Source: Sorangium cellulosum
GTDB lineage: Bacteria; Myxococcota_A; Polyangia; Polyangiales; Polyangiaceae
Length of the DNA stretch: 41,925 nucleotides
Assembly: GCF_001589285.1 (NCBI RefSeq)
Contig: NZ_JEMA01000581.1
Location: 1-41,925, forward strand
Direction of reading: 5' to 3'
Part shown: positions 16,533-25,257 of the stretch, one piece after another
How positions within the stretch are numbered: the first letter of the stretch is position 1
How the letters are laid out: the number at the start of each line of letters is the position of its first letter
Program-made: the position numbers and the translations under genes
The notes under the pieces: model-generated
What the model was told of the DNA's origin: nothing
Database searches by the model: none
The model's input: only the letters and a program-made list of their open reading frames with translations

Positions 16533-18254
16533 GTGAGCCAGAACCACGACGCGCGCGATCCGATCTTCGCCCTCAGCGACGAGTTCGTCGCAGCCTTTGC
16601 CGCCCAGTGCCCTGCCCATGCCACCCTGGCGGGCCTCCCGTGCGACGACGGCGCGTGGAACGACTGGAGCCCGAGCGGCGCGGCGTCCTGGGCCTCCACG
16701 GTCGCGTCCTTCCAGGGGCGGCTCCGGGCGCTGCCGCCTCCTCGCGGACCGGAGGCGCGGTGGGGCCGCCTCGCACGCCGTGTCATGGCCGAAACCATGG
16801 ACGAGCGGCTCGACGATTTCCGCCACGACGAGCACCTGCGCGACCTCAACAACATCGAGTCGGCGTTCCAGCACCTCCGGATGGTCTTCGACCTCATGGA
16901 CCTCCAGAGCGCCGCCGGCTGGGACGCCGTTGCGTCGCGCCTGGAAGGCCTGCCGCAGGCCTGCGACAGCTACCGTGCGTCGCTGGAGGAGGGGCGCCGG
17001 ACGGGGAAGGTCGCCGCGCGTCGCCAGGTGCGCGCCGTCATCGAGCAGGCGCGCTACCAGGCGGGCGAGGCGTCGTTCTTCCTCACGCTGCCGGCCGCCT
17101 ACGAGGCGTCCGGGCTCGCCACGGGCGCTGGCCGCGCGCGCCTCGCCGCCGGCGCCGAGCGGGCGCGCGCCGCGTTCGGCGCCTTCGCCGGCTACCTGGA
17201 GCAGACGTACCTGCCCAGCGCCCGCGTCGAGGACGCTGTGGGAGAGGAGCGCTACCTGCGCCACGCGCGCCGCTTCCTCGGCGCGAGCATCGACCCGATG
17301 GAGACCTACGCCTGGGGGTGGTCCGAGGTGCACGCGATCGAGGCCCGGATGACCCGCCTCGCCGCCGAGATCCTCCCGGGCGCGTCGCTGCCCGAGGTGA
17401 TCCAGGTGCTCGAGACGGACCCGGGCCGGTGCGCGCCAGGGCCCGAGGAGTTCCTCCGCGTCATGTCCGAGCGCCAGCGCAAGGCGCTCGCCGAGCTCGA
17501 CGGCGTCCATTTCGACATCCCCGCGCCCATCCGCCATATCGAGGTGAGGATGGCCCCGCCGGGCGGCGCGCTGGGCGCGTACTACGTACCCCCGAGCGAC
17601 GGTTTCAAGCGGCCCGGCACCATCTGGTATGCCCCAGGCTCGAAGCGCGTGTTCCCGCTCTACGAGGAGATCACCACGGCGTACCACGAGGGCTTTCCCG
17701 GCCATCACCTGCAGTGCGGGCTCCAGGTGTACCTCGATGATCGGCTGAGCCGGCTCCACCGCTTCCTGGTGGTGAACTCCGGTCACGCCGAGGGGTGGGC
17801 GCTCTACGCCGAGCAGCTGATGTACGAGCTCGGCTATTTCGAGCGCCCCGATTACGTGCTCGGGATGCTCGCGGGCAAGCTCGCGCGCGCCTACCGCGTC
17901 GTCCTCGACATCGGCATGCACCTCGGTCTGCCGATCCCCGAGCGCGCCCCGCTCCACGCCGGGGAGCCGTGGCGCTACGAGGCCGCCGTCGAGTACCTGC
18001 ACCGCCGGGCGTTCCTCACGCCGGAGCACGCGCACAGCGAGGCGACGCGCTACCTCGGCTGGCCTGGGCAGGCGATCTGCTACAAGGTCGGCGAGCGGGT
18101 CGTCCTGGAGCTGCGCGAGGAGCTTCGGCGCCGGCAGGGCGAGGCCTTCAATCTGAAGGCGTTTCACGCCAGGGTGATCGGCTCCGGATCGGTCGGGCTA
18201 GACCACCTGCGCGAGATCGTCCTCGGCGACGACGCGGACGACGCCGCGCCCTGA
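16533..18254 (+). CDS. DUF885 family protein, putative metal-dependent peptidase
   Basis: The 573-residue product matches the DUF885 family. Near residue 385 it carries the family hallmark YHEGFPGHHLQ, an HE-x-x-x-x-HH metal-site-like sequence embedded in a carboxypeptidase-like helical fold, followed by GHAEGWALYAEQL, which should supply the next Glu ligand. DUF885 proteins are thought to be zinc peptidases, but substrates are poorly known. No signal peptide is seen, so it is probably cytosolic. The start is uncertain: GTG 16512 would add seven residues (MTAYAVA), but a -10-like TATGCT sits between the two GTGs, so I chose 16533. It faces away from the protease gene across a short divergent region. 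Confidence 0.85.
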   Translation: MSQNHDARDPIFALSDEFVAAFAAQCPAHATLAGLPCDDGAWNDWSPSGAASWASTVASFQGRLRALPPPRGPEARWGRLARRVMAETMDERLDDFRHDEHLRDLNNIESAFQHLRMVFDLMDLQSAAGWDAVASRLEGLPQACDSYRASLEEGRRTGKVAARRQVRAVIEQARYQAGEASFFLTLPAAYEASGLATGAGRARLAAGAERARAAFGAFAGYLEQTYLPSARVEDAVGEERYLRHARRFLGASIDPMETYAWGWSEVHAIEARMTRLAAEILPGASLPEVIQVLETDPGRCAPGPEEFLRVMSERQRKALAELDGVHFDIPAPIRHIEVRMAPPGGALGAYYVPPSDGFKRPGTIWYAPGSKRVFPLYEEITTAYHEGFPGHHLQCGLQVYLDDRLSRLHRFLVVNSGHAEGWALYAEQLMYELGYFERPDYVLGMLAGKLARAYRVVLDIGMHLGLPIPERAPLHAGEPWRYEAAVEYLHRRAFLTPEHAHSEATRYLGWPGQAICYKVGERVVLELREELRRRQGEAFNLKAFHARVIGSGSVGLDHLREIVLGDDADDAAP

Positions 18255-18362
18255 GCGGCGCTTCGCCCGGCTCCACGGCCGCGCCTTCGCTCCAGCGCGC
18301 CGGGGGGCCCTGGCCGGCCCTCGCGGCTCGACGCCGGGCCGCGCGCGTGCCAATCGAGGCGG

Positions 18363-18899
18363 GTGAGCTCTCCTCCAGCGAGCGCAGCGAGCGACGCCCC
18401 CGAGGCGCAGCCGAGCGGCTCGGACCTCTGCACCGCGTGCGGCCTGTGCTGCACGGGGCTGCTCTTCGACATCGCGCCGCTCGAAGAGCACGAGCTTCCG
18501 CTCGCCGAGAAGCTGCGCCTGCCGCTCGCCTGCAACCAGTACCACGACGCCTTCAGGCTGCCGTGCCCCTGCCATCTCGACCGCAAGTGCACCGTCTACG
18601 AGGCGCGCTTCTCGGTGTGCAGCAGCTATGAGTGCGGCCTGCTCCGGCGCTGCAAGGCGGGCGAGGTGCCGCTCGGCGAGGCGCTGTCCCGCGTCGAGCG
18701 CGTGGTCCGCCTCGCGGACGCCGTGCGCCGGCGCGTGCCCACGCTGGAGCCTCCCCGCCCGCTCTGGGACGAGGCCCGCGAGCACCTCCGCCGGCGTGAC
18801 GCCGAGGACGCGTCGCCGGCATGGCGGAGCGAGCGCGCCTCGCTCGTCGCCGCGCTCGACGAGCTCAGGGGCGCGTGCAGGGAAGGGCTCGACCCTTAG
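18363..18899 (+). CDS. YkgJ-family cysteine cluster protein
   Basis: A 178-residue protein of the YkgJ / UPF0153 type, which carries a putative zinc or iron-sulfur cluster. The N-terminal CTACGLCC (Cys23, 26, 29, 30) is the family signature, followed by further cysteines in CNQY, LPCPCH, KCTVYEARFSVCSSYECG and RRC. The C-terminal 60 residues are helical and charged. The start is a GTG at 18363 in a G-rich context (GAGGCG just upstream). The function of the family is not established; members are often thought to bind metal. It lies 108 bases after the DUF885 gene and may be a separate unit. Confidence 0.8.
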   Translation: MSSPPASAASDAPEAQPSGSDLCTACGLCCTGLLFDIAPLEEHELPLAEKLRLPLACNQYHDAFRLPCPCHLDRKCTVYEARFSVCSSYECGLLRRCKAGEVPLGEALSRVERVVRLADAVRRRVPTLEPPRPLWDEAREHLRRRDAEDASPAWRSERASLVAALDELRGACREGLDP

Positions 18900-18968
18900 A
18901 TTCGCGGGGCCCCGGGGAGGCCGCCGCAAGGAGGCGGGAGATCGGGAGCGGTGTTTCCTGTCTCGTCG

Positions 18969-19022
18969 CGATGGGATCGATCCACAGATCGCATCACCGC
19001 CCTTCGCGGAGATCTCCCATCG
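18969..19022. repeat. Separated inverted repeat in the intergenic region
   Basis: CGATGGGA at 18969-18976 is matched by its complement TCCCATCG at 19015-19022, 38 bases apart. It lies in the 292-base gap between the YkgJ-type gene and the DUF697-like gene, which otherwise holds no gene I can support. Function unknown. Confidence 0.35.
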
Positions 19023-19179
19023 TCCTTCTCCCGTACAACCCGGCAGATCCCGCAGGACAAGGCGGTGCACGGAGACTCCTGTGCTTCGTCCGGGGCAAGC
19101 GTGATCCGTCCTCGAACTGGCGCCTCGAGCCTCGCATCGACAGGCTCCTCCCGGCCTCCCGGCGTCTTGCTCCGCGCCG

Positions 19180-19185
19180 TATAGT
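19180..19185 (+). promoter_or_regulatory. Candidate -10 box close to start codon
   Basis: TATAGT (five of six matches to TATAAT) ends 6 bases before ATG 19192. There is no Shine-Dalgarno sequence and no obvious -35 box. The spacing predicts a leaderless message. Confidence 0.35.
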
Positions 19186-19191
19186 TGGCTG

Positions 19192-19668
19192 ATGGAACCG
19201 AAGATCCGCCGGATGACCAACAAGTATTCTGCCGTGGCCGCAGTGACGAGCTTCATCACGCAGCCGATCCCCGGCGCAGATGAGTTGATCGTGGTTCCCA
19301 TTCATTACCACTTTGCCGTGTCGCTGACGCGAACCCGGGGCGTGCCGCTCCTCGCCGCCCCGTGGCTCCAGGTCAGCAAGATCATCTGGGGCGGAGCGGC
19401 CGTGCGGCTCTTCGCCAACTTCACGCTCGGCCTCGTCCCCGTCGCCGGTCTCTTCTCCAATGCGATCACGGCCGTCGCCCTGACCGAGCTCCTGGCCCGC
19501 TACCTCGACGGCGCGCTGAGCGCCCCTGCGTCGCCGCCCGCGGTCTCCGTGAAGACCATCAGGGACGCCGTCGAGGGACCGCTCCGGGCGTGGAGAGCGC
19601 CGCGGGTCTGGTCCGGGATCCGTCGCGCTTTCCGGAGAACAGCCCCTGTGTCAGCTCCTGCGGGGTGA
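19192..19668 (+). CDS. Small membrane-associated protein, DUF697-like
   Basis: The 158-residue product begins with a basic stretch, then has two hydrophobic segments: residues 18-43 (SFITQPIPGADELIVVPIHY) and about 70-98 (FTLGLVPVAGLFSNAITAVALTEL). The pattern PIPGxDEL...P followed by a Gly/Ala-rich span resembles the DUF697 (YcjF-related) domain, where a conserved PiPG motif lies before the span. The last 50 residues are basic and probably cytoplasmic. No function is known. ATG 19192 is supported by the -10-like box just before it. It is separated from prfB by 264 G+C-rich bases that hold local hairpins but no gene. Confidence 0.55.
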   Translation: MEPKIRRMTNKYSAVAAVTSFITQPIPGADELIVVPIHYHFAVSLTRTRGVPLLAAPWLQVSKIIWGGAAVRLFANFTLGLVPVAGLFSNAITAVALTELLARYLDGALSAPASPPAVSVKTIRDAVEGPLRAWRAPRVWSGIRRAFRRTAPVSAPAG

Positions 19669-19932
19669 GGGGCCCTGTCCCGCTGCCGGGCAGCGCGGAG
19701 CTCGCGCCGCCTCGCCACCTCCAGCGGTGACGCGACCCGGGCCCAGGGAACCGGCGGCGCCGGGTCACGCGCACCACACCGCTGCGCGCGGGGAGCGCTC
19801 GACGCCGGCCGGCCACGTCGCGCGCCGCGTCCGCAGGGCGCCGCCGGCGCCCCGGCGGGGCCGCCGCCGTCCCCGTGAGCGCGCGGCTGTCTCTCCTGGC
19901 GATCGCCGCCCGGATCGAATAGATCCCCGGCC

Positions 19933-21076
19933 ATGCTCTCCGAGACCCGCGAGAAAGTCCTGGACATCAAACGGCGCTTTGAGGCGCTAAGGGGGCATCT
20001 TTGACGTCCCTAAGCTCGAACGGATGCTTCAGGACCTGACCCAGACGACGCTGTCGTCGGGGTTCTGGAACGATCAGGAAAAAGCCCAAGTCGTCCTCCG
20101 CAAGCGCGCCCAGGTCGAGGCGAAGCTCGAGATGGCGCAGAAGCTCGGTCGCGAGATCGAGGATCTCGCGGAGTACCTCGAGCTCGGCGCCGCCGAGGGC
20201 GACGAGGGCGTCATCGCCGACGCCGACGCGCAGGCCGAGGCGATCGCCGCGCGCCTGCGCAAGGCCGAGCTCGATCGCATGCTGGCCGGCCCCGCCGACC
20301 GCGGCAACGCCATCGTCAGCATCCACCCGGGCGCCGGCGGCACCGACGCGAAGGACTGGGCGTCCATGCTCCTCCGCATGTACCTGCGCTTCTGCGAGCG
20401 CCGGGGCTACAAGACGGAGATCATCGACTACCAGGACGGCGACGAGGCCGGCATCGACGCCGTCACCTTCACGGTGAGCGGCGACGCCGCCTACGGCTAT
20501 CTCCGGTCCGAGGCCGGCGTCCACCGCCTCGTCCGGATGAGCCCGTTCAACGCCGATCACACGCGTCAGACCGCGTTCGCCGCCGTCGAGGTCACCCCGG
20601 ACAGCGACGACGAGATCAACATCCAGGTGAACGAGAAGGACATCGAGATCACGACGATGCGCGCCGGCGGCAAGGGCGGGCAGAACGTGAACAAGGTCGA
20701 GACAGCCGTTCGCCTGCGGCACATCCCGACCGGCCTCAACATCGTGTGCCGCGCCGAGCGCAGCCAGCACCAGAACCGCGCGATGGCGATGAAGGTCCTC
20801 AAGGCGAAGCTCTACGAGATGGAGCTCCAGAAGCGGGAGGCCGAGGTCCAGGCCTACAACGCCGCGAAGAGCGCCATCAACTTCGGCAGCCAGATCAGGA
20901 ACTACGTCCTCGCGCCCTACCGGCTCGTCAAGGACGTCCGCACCTCCACCGACGCCACCGACGTGGACGCCGTCCTCGACGGCGATCTCGATCGCTTCAT
21001 CGAGGCCTACCTGCTCGCCGCGGCGGGCGGCTCGCTCCGGAAGGGCGGCGCCGTCGCGGAGGACGACGCTCCGTGA
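19933..21076 (+). CDS. prfB: Peptide chain release factor 2, with programmed +1 frameshift
   Basis: RF2 reads UGA and UAA stop codons. Translation begins at ATG 19933 ([10 protein letters not shown]), runs 23 codons to an in-frame TGA at 20002-20004, and continues in the +1 frame from GAC at 20003, giving about 380 residues. The anticodon-like tripeptide SPF occurs in [16 protein letters not shown] and the peptidyl-hydrolysis motif GGQ in [11 protein letters not shown]. Both are required for an active RF2. Coordinates here span both frames; a naive call would start at ATG 20024 and lose the first 30 residues. The gene overlaps lysS by 4 bases (GTGA), a common gene order. Confidence 0.93.
19990..20005 (+). 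promoter_or_regulatory. RF2 autoregulatory +1 frameshift site
   Basis: AGGGGG (19990-19995) acts as an internal Shine-Dalgarno sequence, followed by CAT, then the slippery CTT TGA C (19999-20005). The 3-base spacing is the same as in the E. coli prfB site. When RF2 is scarce the ribosome pauses at TGA, slips forward by one base from CTT to TTT and reads GAC, so RF2 controls its own synthesis. Confidence 0.93.
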
Positions 21077-22803
21077 GCCAGCAAAAAGACAAGCCGAACG
21101 ACAGGAAGACCGAGCGCCTCATGAAGGAGGCCGCCGAGGCCGCGCGCGCCGAGGAGACGCTGATCGCCACCCGCAAGGCGAAGGCGGCGCGCCTCCGCGC
21201 CCGCGGCGAGAACCCGTTCGCCAACGACGTCACCGCGGGCGAGCCGCTCACCGAGCTCGCGGCCGTCCGCGCCCGCTTCGACGGCGCGCGGGCCGCGGCC
21301 GAGCCCAGGCCCGAGGGCGGGGCGCCGGAGCGGCCCGCCGCGCCGACGGCGGATCGCTACGATCCGGCGCGCGTCGAGCCGCTCCCGTTCCGCGTCGCGG
21401 GCCGGGTCCTCTTCGTGCGCTCGTTCGGCGGCGTCACCTTCGTCCGGCTGCGCGACCGCACCGGCGAGCTCCAGCTCTACTGCGAGCAGGGGAGCCTCGC
21501 CGACTTCGAGCGGCTCGAGGACGTCGATCTCGGCGATTTCGTCGAGGCCCACGGCGTCGCGATGGCGACGCAGAAGGGCGAGCTCTCGATCCGGGCCGAG
21601 CGCCTCCGGCTGCTCACGAAGGCCTACCGCCCGCTGCCGACGAAGACGAGCTTCAAGGACGTCGAGTCGCGCTACCGCATGCGGTACGTCGATCTCGTGG
21701 CCAACCCGCACGTCGCGGGGATCTTCCGCGCCCGCACGGCGATCGTCGCCGCGCTCCGCGAGTTCCTCGACGCGCGCGGCTTCCTCGAGGTCGAGACGCC
21801 GACGATGCACACGCTCGTCGGCGGCGCGACAGCGAAGCCGTTCAAGACCCACCACAACGCGCTCGACCTCGAGCTCTTCATGCGCATCGCGCCCGAGCTC
21901 TTCCTGAAGCGGCTCGTGGTCGGCGGCTTCGAGCGCGTGTACGAGATCGCGCGCTGCTACCGGAACGAGGGGCTGTCGACGCGGCACAACCCCGAGTTCA
22001 CGATGATCGAGTACTACCAGGCGTACGCGACGTACGAGACCCTGATGGACGCGACCGAGGCGATGCTCCGCCACGTCGACGCCCGCCTCGCCGAGCGGCT
22101 CCCGGCCGAGCACGCGGCCTGGGCCGCGCAGCGCCCGTTCTCGCTCGATCGCTTCGCGCGCGTCCCCATGGCCGAGGGGATCGCCCTCGCCCTCGCGAAG
22201 TCGGGCCTCCCGGCGGACGTCCCGCAGCGCGTCGCCGCGGACGACGCGCCGATCAAGGAGTGGGCGAAGGCGGCGAAGGCCAGCGGGCGCGAGATCGACT
22301 GGGCGAACTTCCGCGCGGGCGCGAAGAAGTGCGAGTCGCCCGGCGAGCTCGTCTTCTGCGCCTACGAGTACGTGCTCGAGCCGTTCCTGACGCGGGACTA
22401 CCGCACCGAGTCGGGCGACAGGAGCGTCCCCGTCTTCATCATCGACTATCCCTTCGAGGTCTCCCCGCTCGCCCGCAAGAAGGACAGCGACCCTGCGCTG
22501 GTCGATCGCTTCGAGCTCTTCATCGACGGGCGCGAGCTCTGCAACGCCTTCAGCGAGCTCAACGATCCCGAGGACCAGGACGCGCGCTTCCGCGCGCAGG
22601 TCGCCAAGAAGTCGCGGGGCGAGGAGGAGACGATGGATTACGACGCCGACTACGTCCGCGCCCTGGAGCACGGCCTCCCGCCGACGGCGGGCTTCGGCAT
22701 GGGGGTCGATCGCCTGACGATGCTCCTCACCGGCGCGACGTCGATCCGTGACGTCATCCTGTTCCCCCTCCTGAGGCCTGAAGCGAGTGCCGCTGATACC
22801 TAA
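21073..22803 (+). CDS. lysS: Lysyl-tRNA synthetase, class II
   Basis: This enzyme charges tRNA(Lys). The 576-residue product has an N-terminal helix, an OB-fold anticodon-binding domain (about residues 95-200, [21 protein letters not shown]), and a class II catalytic core with motif 1 near [10 protein letters not shown], motif 2 in [23 protein letters not shown] and motif 3 in [16 protein letters not shown] 21073 overlaps the prfB stop by four bases (GTGA), and the N-terminus SQQKDKPN is reasonable. The polypeptide is longer than E. coli LysS (505) mainly through an Ala/Glu/Arg-rich linker at residues 60-100 and an insertion at about 390-430. The last 17 bases overlap the next gene. Confidence 0.93.
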   Translation: MSQQKDKPNDRKTERLMKEAAEAARAEETLIATRKAKAARLRARGENPFANDVTAGEPLTELAAVRARFDGARAAAEPRPEGGAPERPAAPTADRYDPARVEPLPFRVAGRVLFVRSFGGVTFVRLRDRTGELQLYCEQGSLADFERLEDVDLGDFVEAHGVAMATQKGELSIRAERLRLLTKAYRPLPTKTSFKDVESRYRMRYVDLVANPHVAGIFRARTAIVAALREFLDARGFLEVETPTMHTLVGGATAKPFKTHHNALDLELFMRIAPELFLKRLVVGGFERVYEIARCYRNEGLSTRHNPEFTMIEYYQAYATYETLMDATEAMLRHVDARLAERLPAEHAAWAAQRPFSLDRFARVPMAEGIALALAKSGLPADVPQRVAADDAPIKEWAKAAKASGREIDWANFRAGAKKCESPGELVFCAYEYVLEPFLTRDYRTESGDRSVPVFIIDYPFEVSPLARKKDSDPALVDRFELFIDGRELCNAFSELNDPEDQDARFRAQVAKKSRGEEETMDYDADYVRALEHGLPPTAGFGMGVDRLTMLLTGATSIRDVILFPLLRPEASAADT

Positions 22804-24514
22804 GCCCGTCTACATCGCCTTCCTCGTCGCGGTGGCCGTGGTGAGCGTGCTGCTCGTCATCCGCGGCGTCCGCCGCATGAAGACGAGCCTGCCGCGCGCG
22901 CTGTTCTGGTGGTTCGGCGGCCTGCTCGGCGTCTCGTTCGGCGTCCTCTCGACGATGGCGGCCCGCCTCCCGGTGACCCGCGGCTCCACGCCCTTCGTCC
23001 TCCAGAACGAGCTCATCCGCTTCGGCGCGCTCGGCACCGGGGTCATCTTCCTGCTCATCTCGCTCGCGGCGCTGCTCCCGGTCATCCTCGACGCCATGGA
23101 GCGGCGGAGCTTCGTCTCCTACGTGGGCGCGCGCCACGTGCGCGCCACGAAGAGCGGCTTCCTCACGGTCATCTCGGTGCTCTCGATGGCCGGCGTGGCG
23201 GTGAGCTCGTGCGCGCTCTGCTCGGTGACGAGCATCATGGGCGGCTTCGGCGCCGATCTGAAGCGCAAGATCCTCGGGAACAACGCGCACATCGTCATCG
23301 ACGCGACCCGCCCCGGCGGGTTCGGCGACTGGGAGGACACGCTCACGGGGGTCCGCGTCGCGCTCGCCTCGCGCGGCGGCGCCGCGACGCCCGTCGTCGC
23401 GGGCGAGGCCATGGGCTCCAGCGCCTCGAACACGGCCGGCTCGCTCGTGCGCGGGATCGATCCCGACTCGATCAGCCAGGTCATCGACCTCGTCAACAAC
23501 ATCGAGGTCGGCAAGTTCGAGTACCTGCGCGATCCCGAGAAGCTGACGAGCTTGCCCCCCGAGGAGGTCATCGGCCGCGGCCCCGGCGGGGAGCCGTACT
23601 TCAAGGGGCCTGATTTCCGCCAGCCGACGGACGTCGACCCGTCCGTGCGCGAGTACCTCAAGCAGCAGACCCGCGTGTACCCCGGCGTCATCATCGGCCG
23701 TGAGCTCGCGAAGTCGCTCCACGTGCTCGTCGGGGACGAGATCACGCTCCTCTCGCCCATGGGCGAGCTCGGCCCCACCGGCGTGATGCCGCGCTCCCGC
23801 AGGTTCCGCGTGGCGGCGATCTTCTACAGCGGCATGTACGAGTACGACGTCACGCACGCGTACGTGCTGATGGAGGAGGCGCAGAAGTTCTTCAGCCTCG
23901 AGGGCAAGATCACCCACATCGACATCCGAGTCCCGGATCCCGAGCGGGTGCAGGAGGTCCGCCCGGCCGTCGAGGCCGCGGTCGCCGCGAGCGCTGCGGC
24001 GGCGGACGAGGTGCCCGACGGCGGCAAGCCGCCCCCGGCGCTCCGCGTCCGCGACTGGATGGAGATGAACAGGAACCTCTTCAGCGCGCTCAAGCTGGAG
24101 AAGATCGCGACCTTCATCATCCTGTCCATCGCCATCGCCGTCGCGAGCTTCTGCATCGTCTGCACGCTGCTCCTCATGGTGACGGAGAAGGGCAAGGAGA
24201 TCGCGATCCTGAAGGCGCTCGGGGCCTCCGACAACGCCGTGATGCGCGTGTTCATGCTCGAGGGCATCATCATCGGCGCCATCGGCACGGTCTTCGGCGT
24301 CGGCACCGCGCTCGCGTGCTGCACGGGCCTGTCCTGGTTCGGCGTCCGGCTCGACCCGGACGTCTATTACATCGACCGGCTGCCCGTGAACGTGAACGGC
24401 TCCGACTATGCGATGGTCGCTGTGGCGGCGCTGATCATCTGCACCATCGCCACCCTCTATCCTGCCCGCGCCGCCTCGAAGCTCTCTCCGGTCGACGGGC
24501 TTCGTTACGAGTAA
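22787..24514 (+). CDS. LolC/LolE-type ABC permease (FtsX family) with extra N-terminal spans
   Basis: This inner-membrane permease should work with the ATPase encoded next to release lipoproteins from the inner membrane to the periplasmic carrier. The 575-residue protein has the LolC/E core beginning at [15 protein letters not shown] (about residue 110), one span, a large periplasmic domain (about 170-430), and a last trio of spans ending in the FtsX-type [11 protein letters not shown]-like segment ([20 protein letters not shown]). Before the core are about 105 residues with three further hydrophobic segments (about 5-25, 38-58 and 80-102) that ordinary LolC/E (about 400 residues) lack. The start is GTG 22787, overlapping the end of lysS by 17 bases. 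Only one permease gene is present, so a LolF-like homodimer is possible. Confidence 0.85.
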   Translation: MPLIPKPVYIAFLVAVAVVSVLLVIRGVRRMKTSLPRALFWWFGGLLGVSFGVLSTMAARLPVTRGSTPFVLQNELIRFGALGTGVIFLLISLAALLPVILDAMERRSFVSYVGARHVRATKSGFLTVISVLSMAGVAVSSCALCSVTSIMGGFGADLKRKILGNNAHIVIDATRPGGFGDWEDTLTGVRVALASRGGAATPVVAGEAMGSSASNTAGSLVRGIDPDSISQVIDLVNNIEVGKFEYLRDPEKLTSLPPEEVIGRGPGGEPYFKGPDFRQPTDVDPSVREYLKQQTRVYPGVIIGRELAKSLHVLVGDEITLLSPMGELGPTGVMPRSRRFRVAAIFYSGMYEYDVTHAYVLMEEAQKFFSLEGKITHIDIRVPDPERVQEVRPAVEAAVAASAAAADEVPDGGKPPPALRVRDWMEMNRNLFSALKLEKIATFIILSIAIAVASFCIVCTLLLMVTEKGKEIAILKALGASDNAVMRVFMLEGIIIGAIGTVFGVGTALACCTGLSWFGVRLDPDVYYIDRLPVNVNGSDYAMVAVAALIICTIATLYPARAASKLSPVDGLRYE

Positions 24515-24522
24515 CCAATCCC

Positions 24523-25257
24523 ATGTCCACTCCGCTCGTCGTCGTCGAAGATCTCCGCAAGACGTTCGTCCACATGGGGCGCGAGCTCCACGTGCTCTGC
24601 GGCATCGACATCGTCATCAACCAGGGCGAGGTCGTGGCGTTCGTGGGCCCCTCCGGCGCCGGCAAGAGCACGTTCCTCCACTGCATCGGCACGCTGGACC
24701 TCCCGACGAGCGGCCGCATCCGCCTGGGCAACGATGAGCTCACCGGCCTCTCGAGCTCGCGCCTCGCGGCGATCCGGAATCGGACGATCGGCTTCGTCTT
24801 CCAGTTCCACCACCTGCTCCCCGAGTTCAATGCGGTCGAGAACGTGATGATGCCGGGCCTCATCCAGGGGAAGACCCGCCGTGAGATGGAGCCGCTCGCG
24901 CGCTCGCTCCTCGCCGAGGTCGGGCTCGCCGAGCGCGCCACGCACCGCCCGGGCGAGCTATCCGGCGGCGAGCAGCAGCGCGTGGCCCTGGCGCGGGCGC
25001 TCGTCCTGTCGCCGAAGCTCCTCCTCGCCGACGAGCCGACCGGAAACCTCGACACGGCGACGAGCGACTCGATCCACCAGCTCTTCTTCGAGATGAACCG
25101 AAAGCACGGCACCACGATCGTGGTGGTGACGCACAACCTCAGCTTCGCCGAGTCGATGCCGCGCGTGGTGACCATGCGCGACGGCGCCATCGAGAGCGAC
25201 CGCATCGGCAGCGACCGCGCCGCGGCCCTCGGCTACCGCGCCGGCTCAGCCGGATAG
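24523..25257 (+). CDS. lolD: LolD-type ABC transporter ATPase
   Basis: The 244-residue ATPase pairs with the upstream permease. Walker A is GPSGAGKS, the signature LSGGEQQR, and Walker [11 protein letters not shown], with the Q-loop in [21 protein letters not shown], a sequence typical of the MacB/LolD branch. [19 protein letters not shown] and VVVTHN complete the fold. The ATG at 24523 is 8 bases after the permease stop. The C-terminus extends to 25257 and overlaps the end of the convergent GMC gene by 12 bases. Membership in the lipoprotein-release group is inferred from similarity and from the partner permease. Confidence 0.9.
   Translation: MSTPLVVVEDLRKTFVHMGRELHVLCGIDIVINQGEVVAFVGPSGAGKSTFLHCIGTLDLPTSGRIRLGNDELTGLSSSRLAAIRNRTIGFVFQFHHLLPEFNAVENVMMPGLIQGKTRREMEPLARSLLAEVGLAERATHRPGELSGGEQQRVALARALVLSPKLLLADEPTGNLDTATSDSIHQLFFEMNRKHGTTIVVVTHNLSFAESMPRVVTMRDGAIESDRIGSDRAAALGYRAGSAG

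Noticed and set aside
19669-19932. G+C-rich inverted repeats between the DUF697-like gene and prfB
   Set aside because: Such short stems are expected by chance at this base composition; no T-run or conserved motif was seen.
20024-21076. prfB starting at ATG 20024
   Set aside because: It would lack the N-terminal helix of RF2; the upstream codons and frameshift site give the complete protein.
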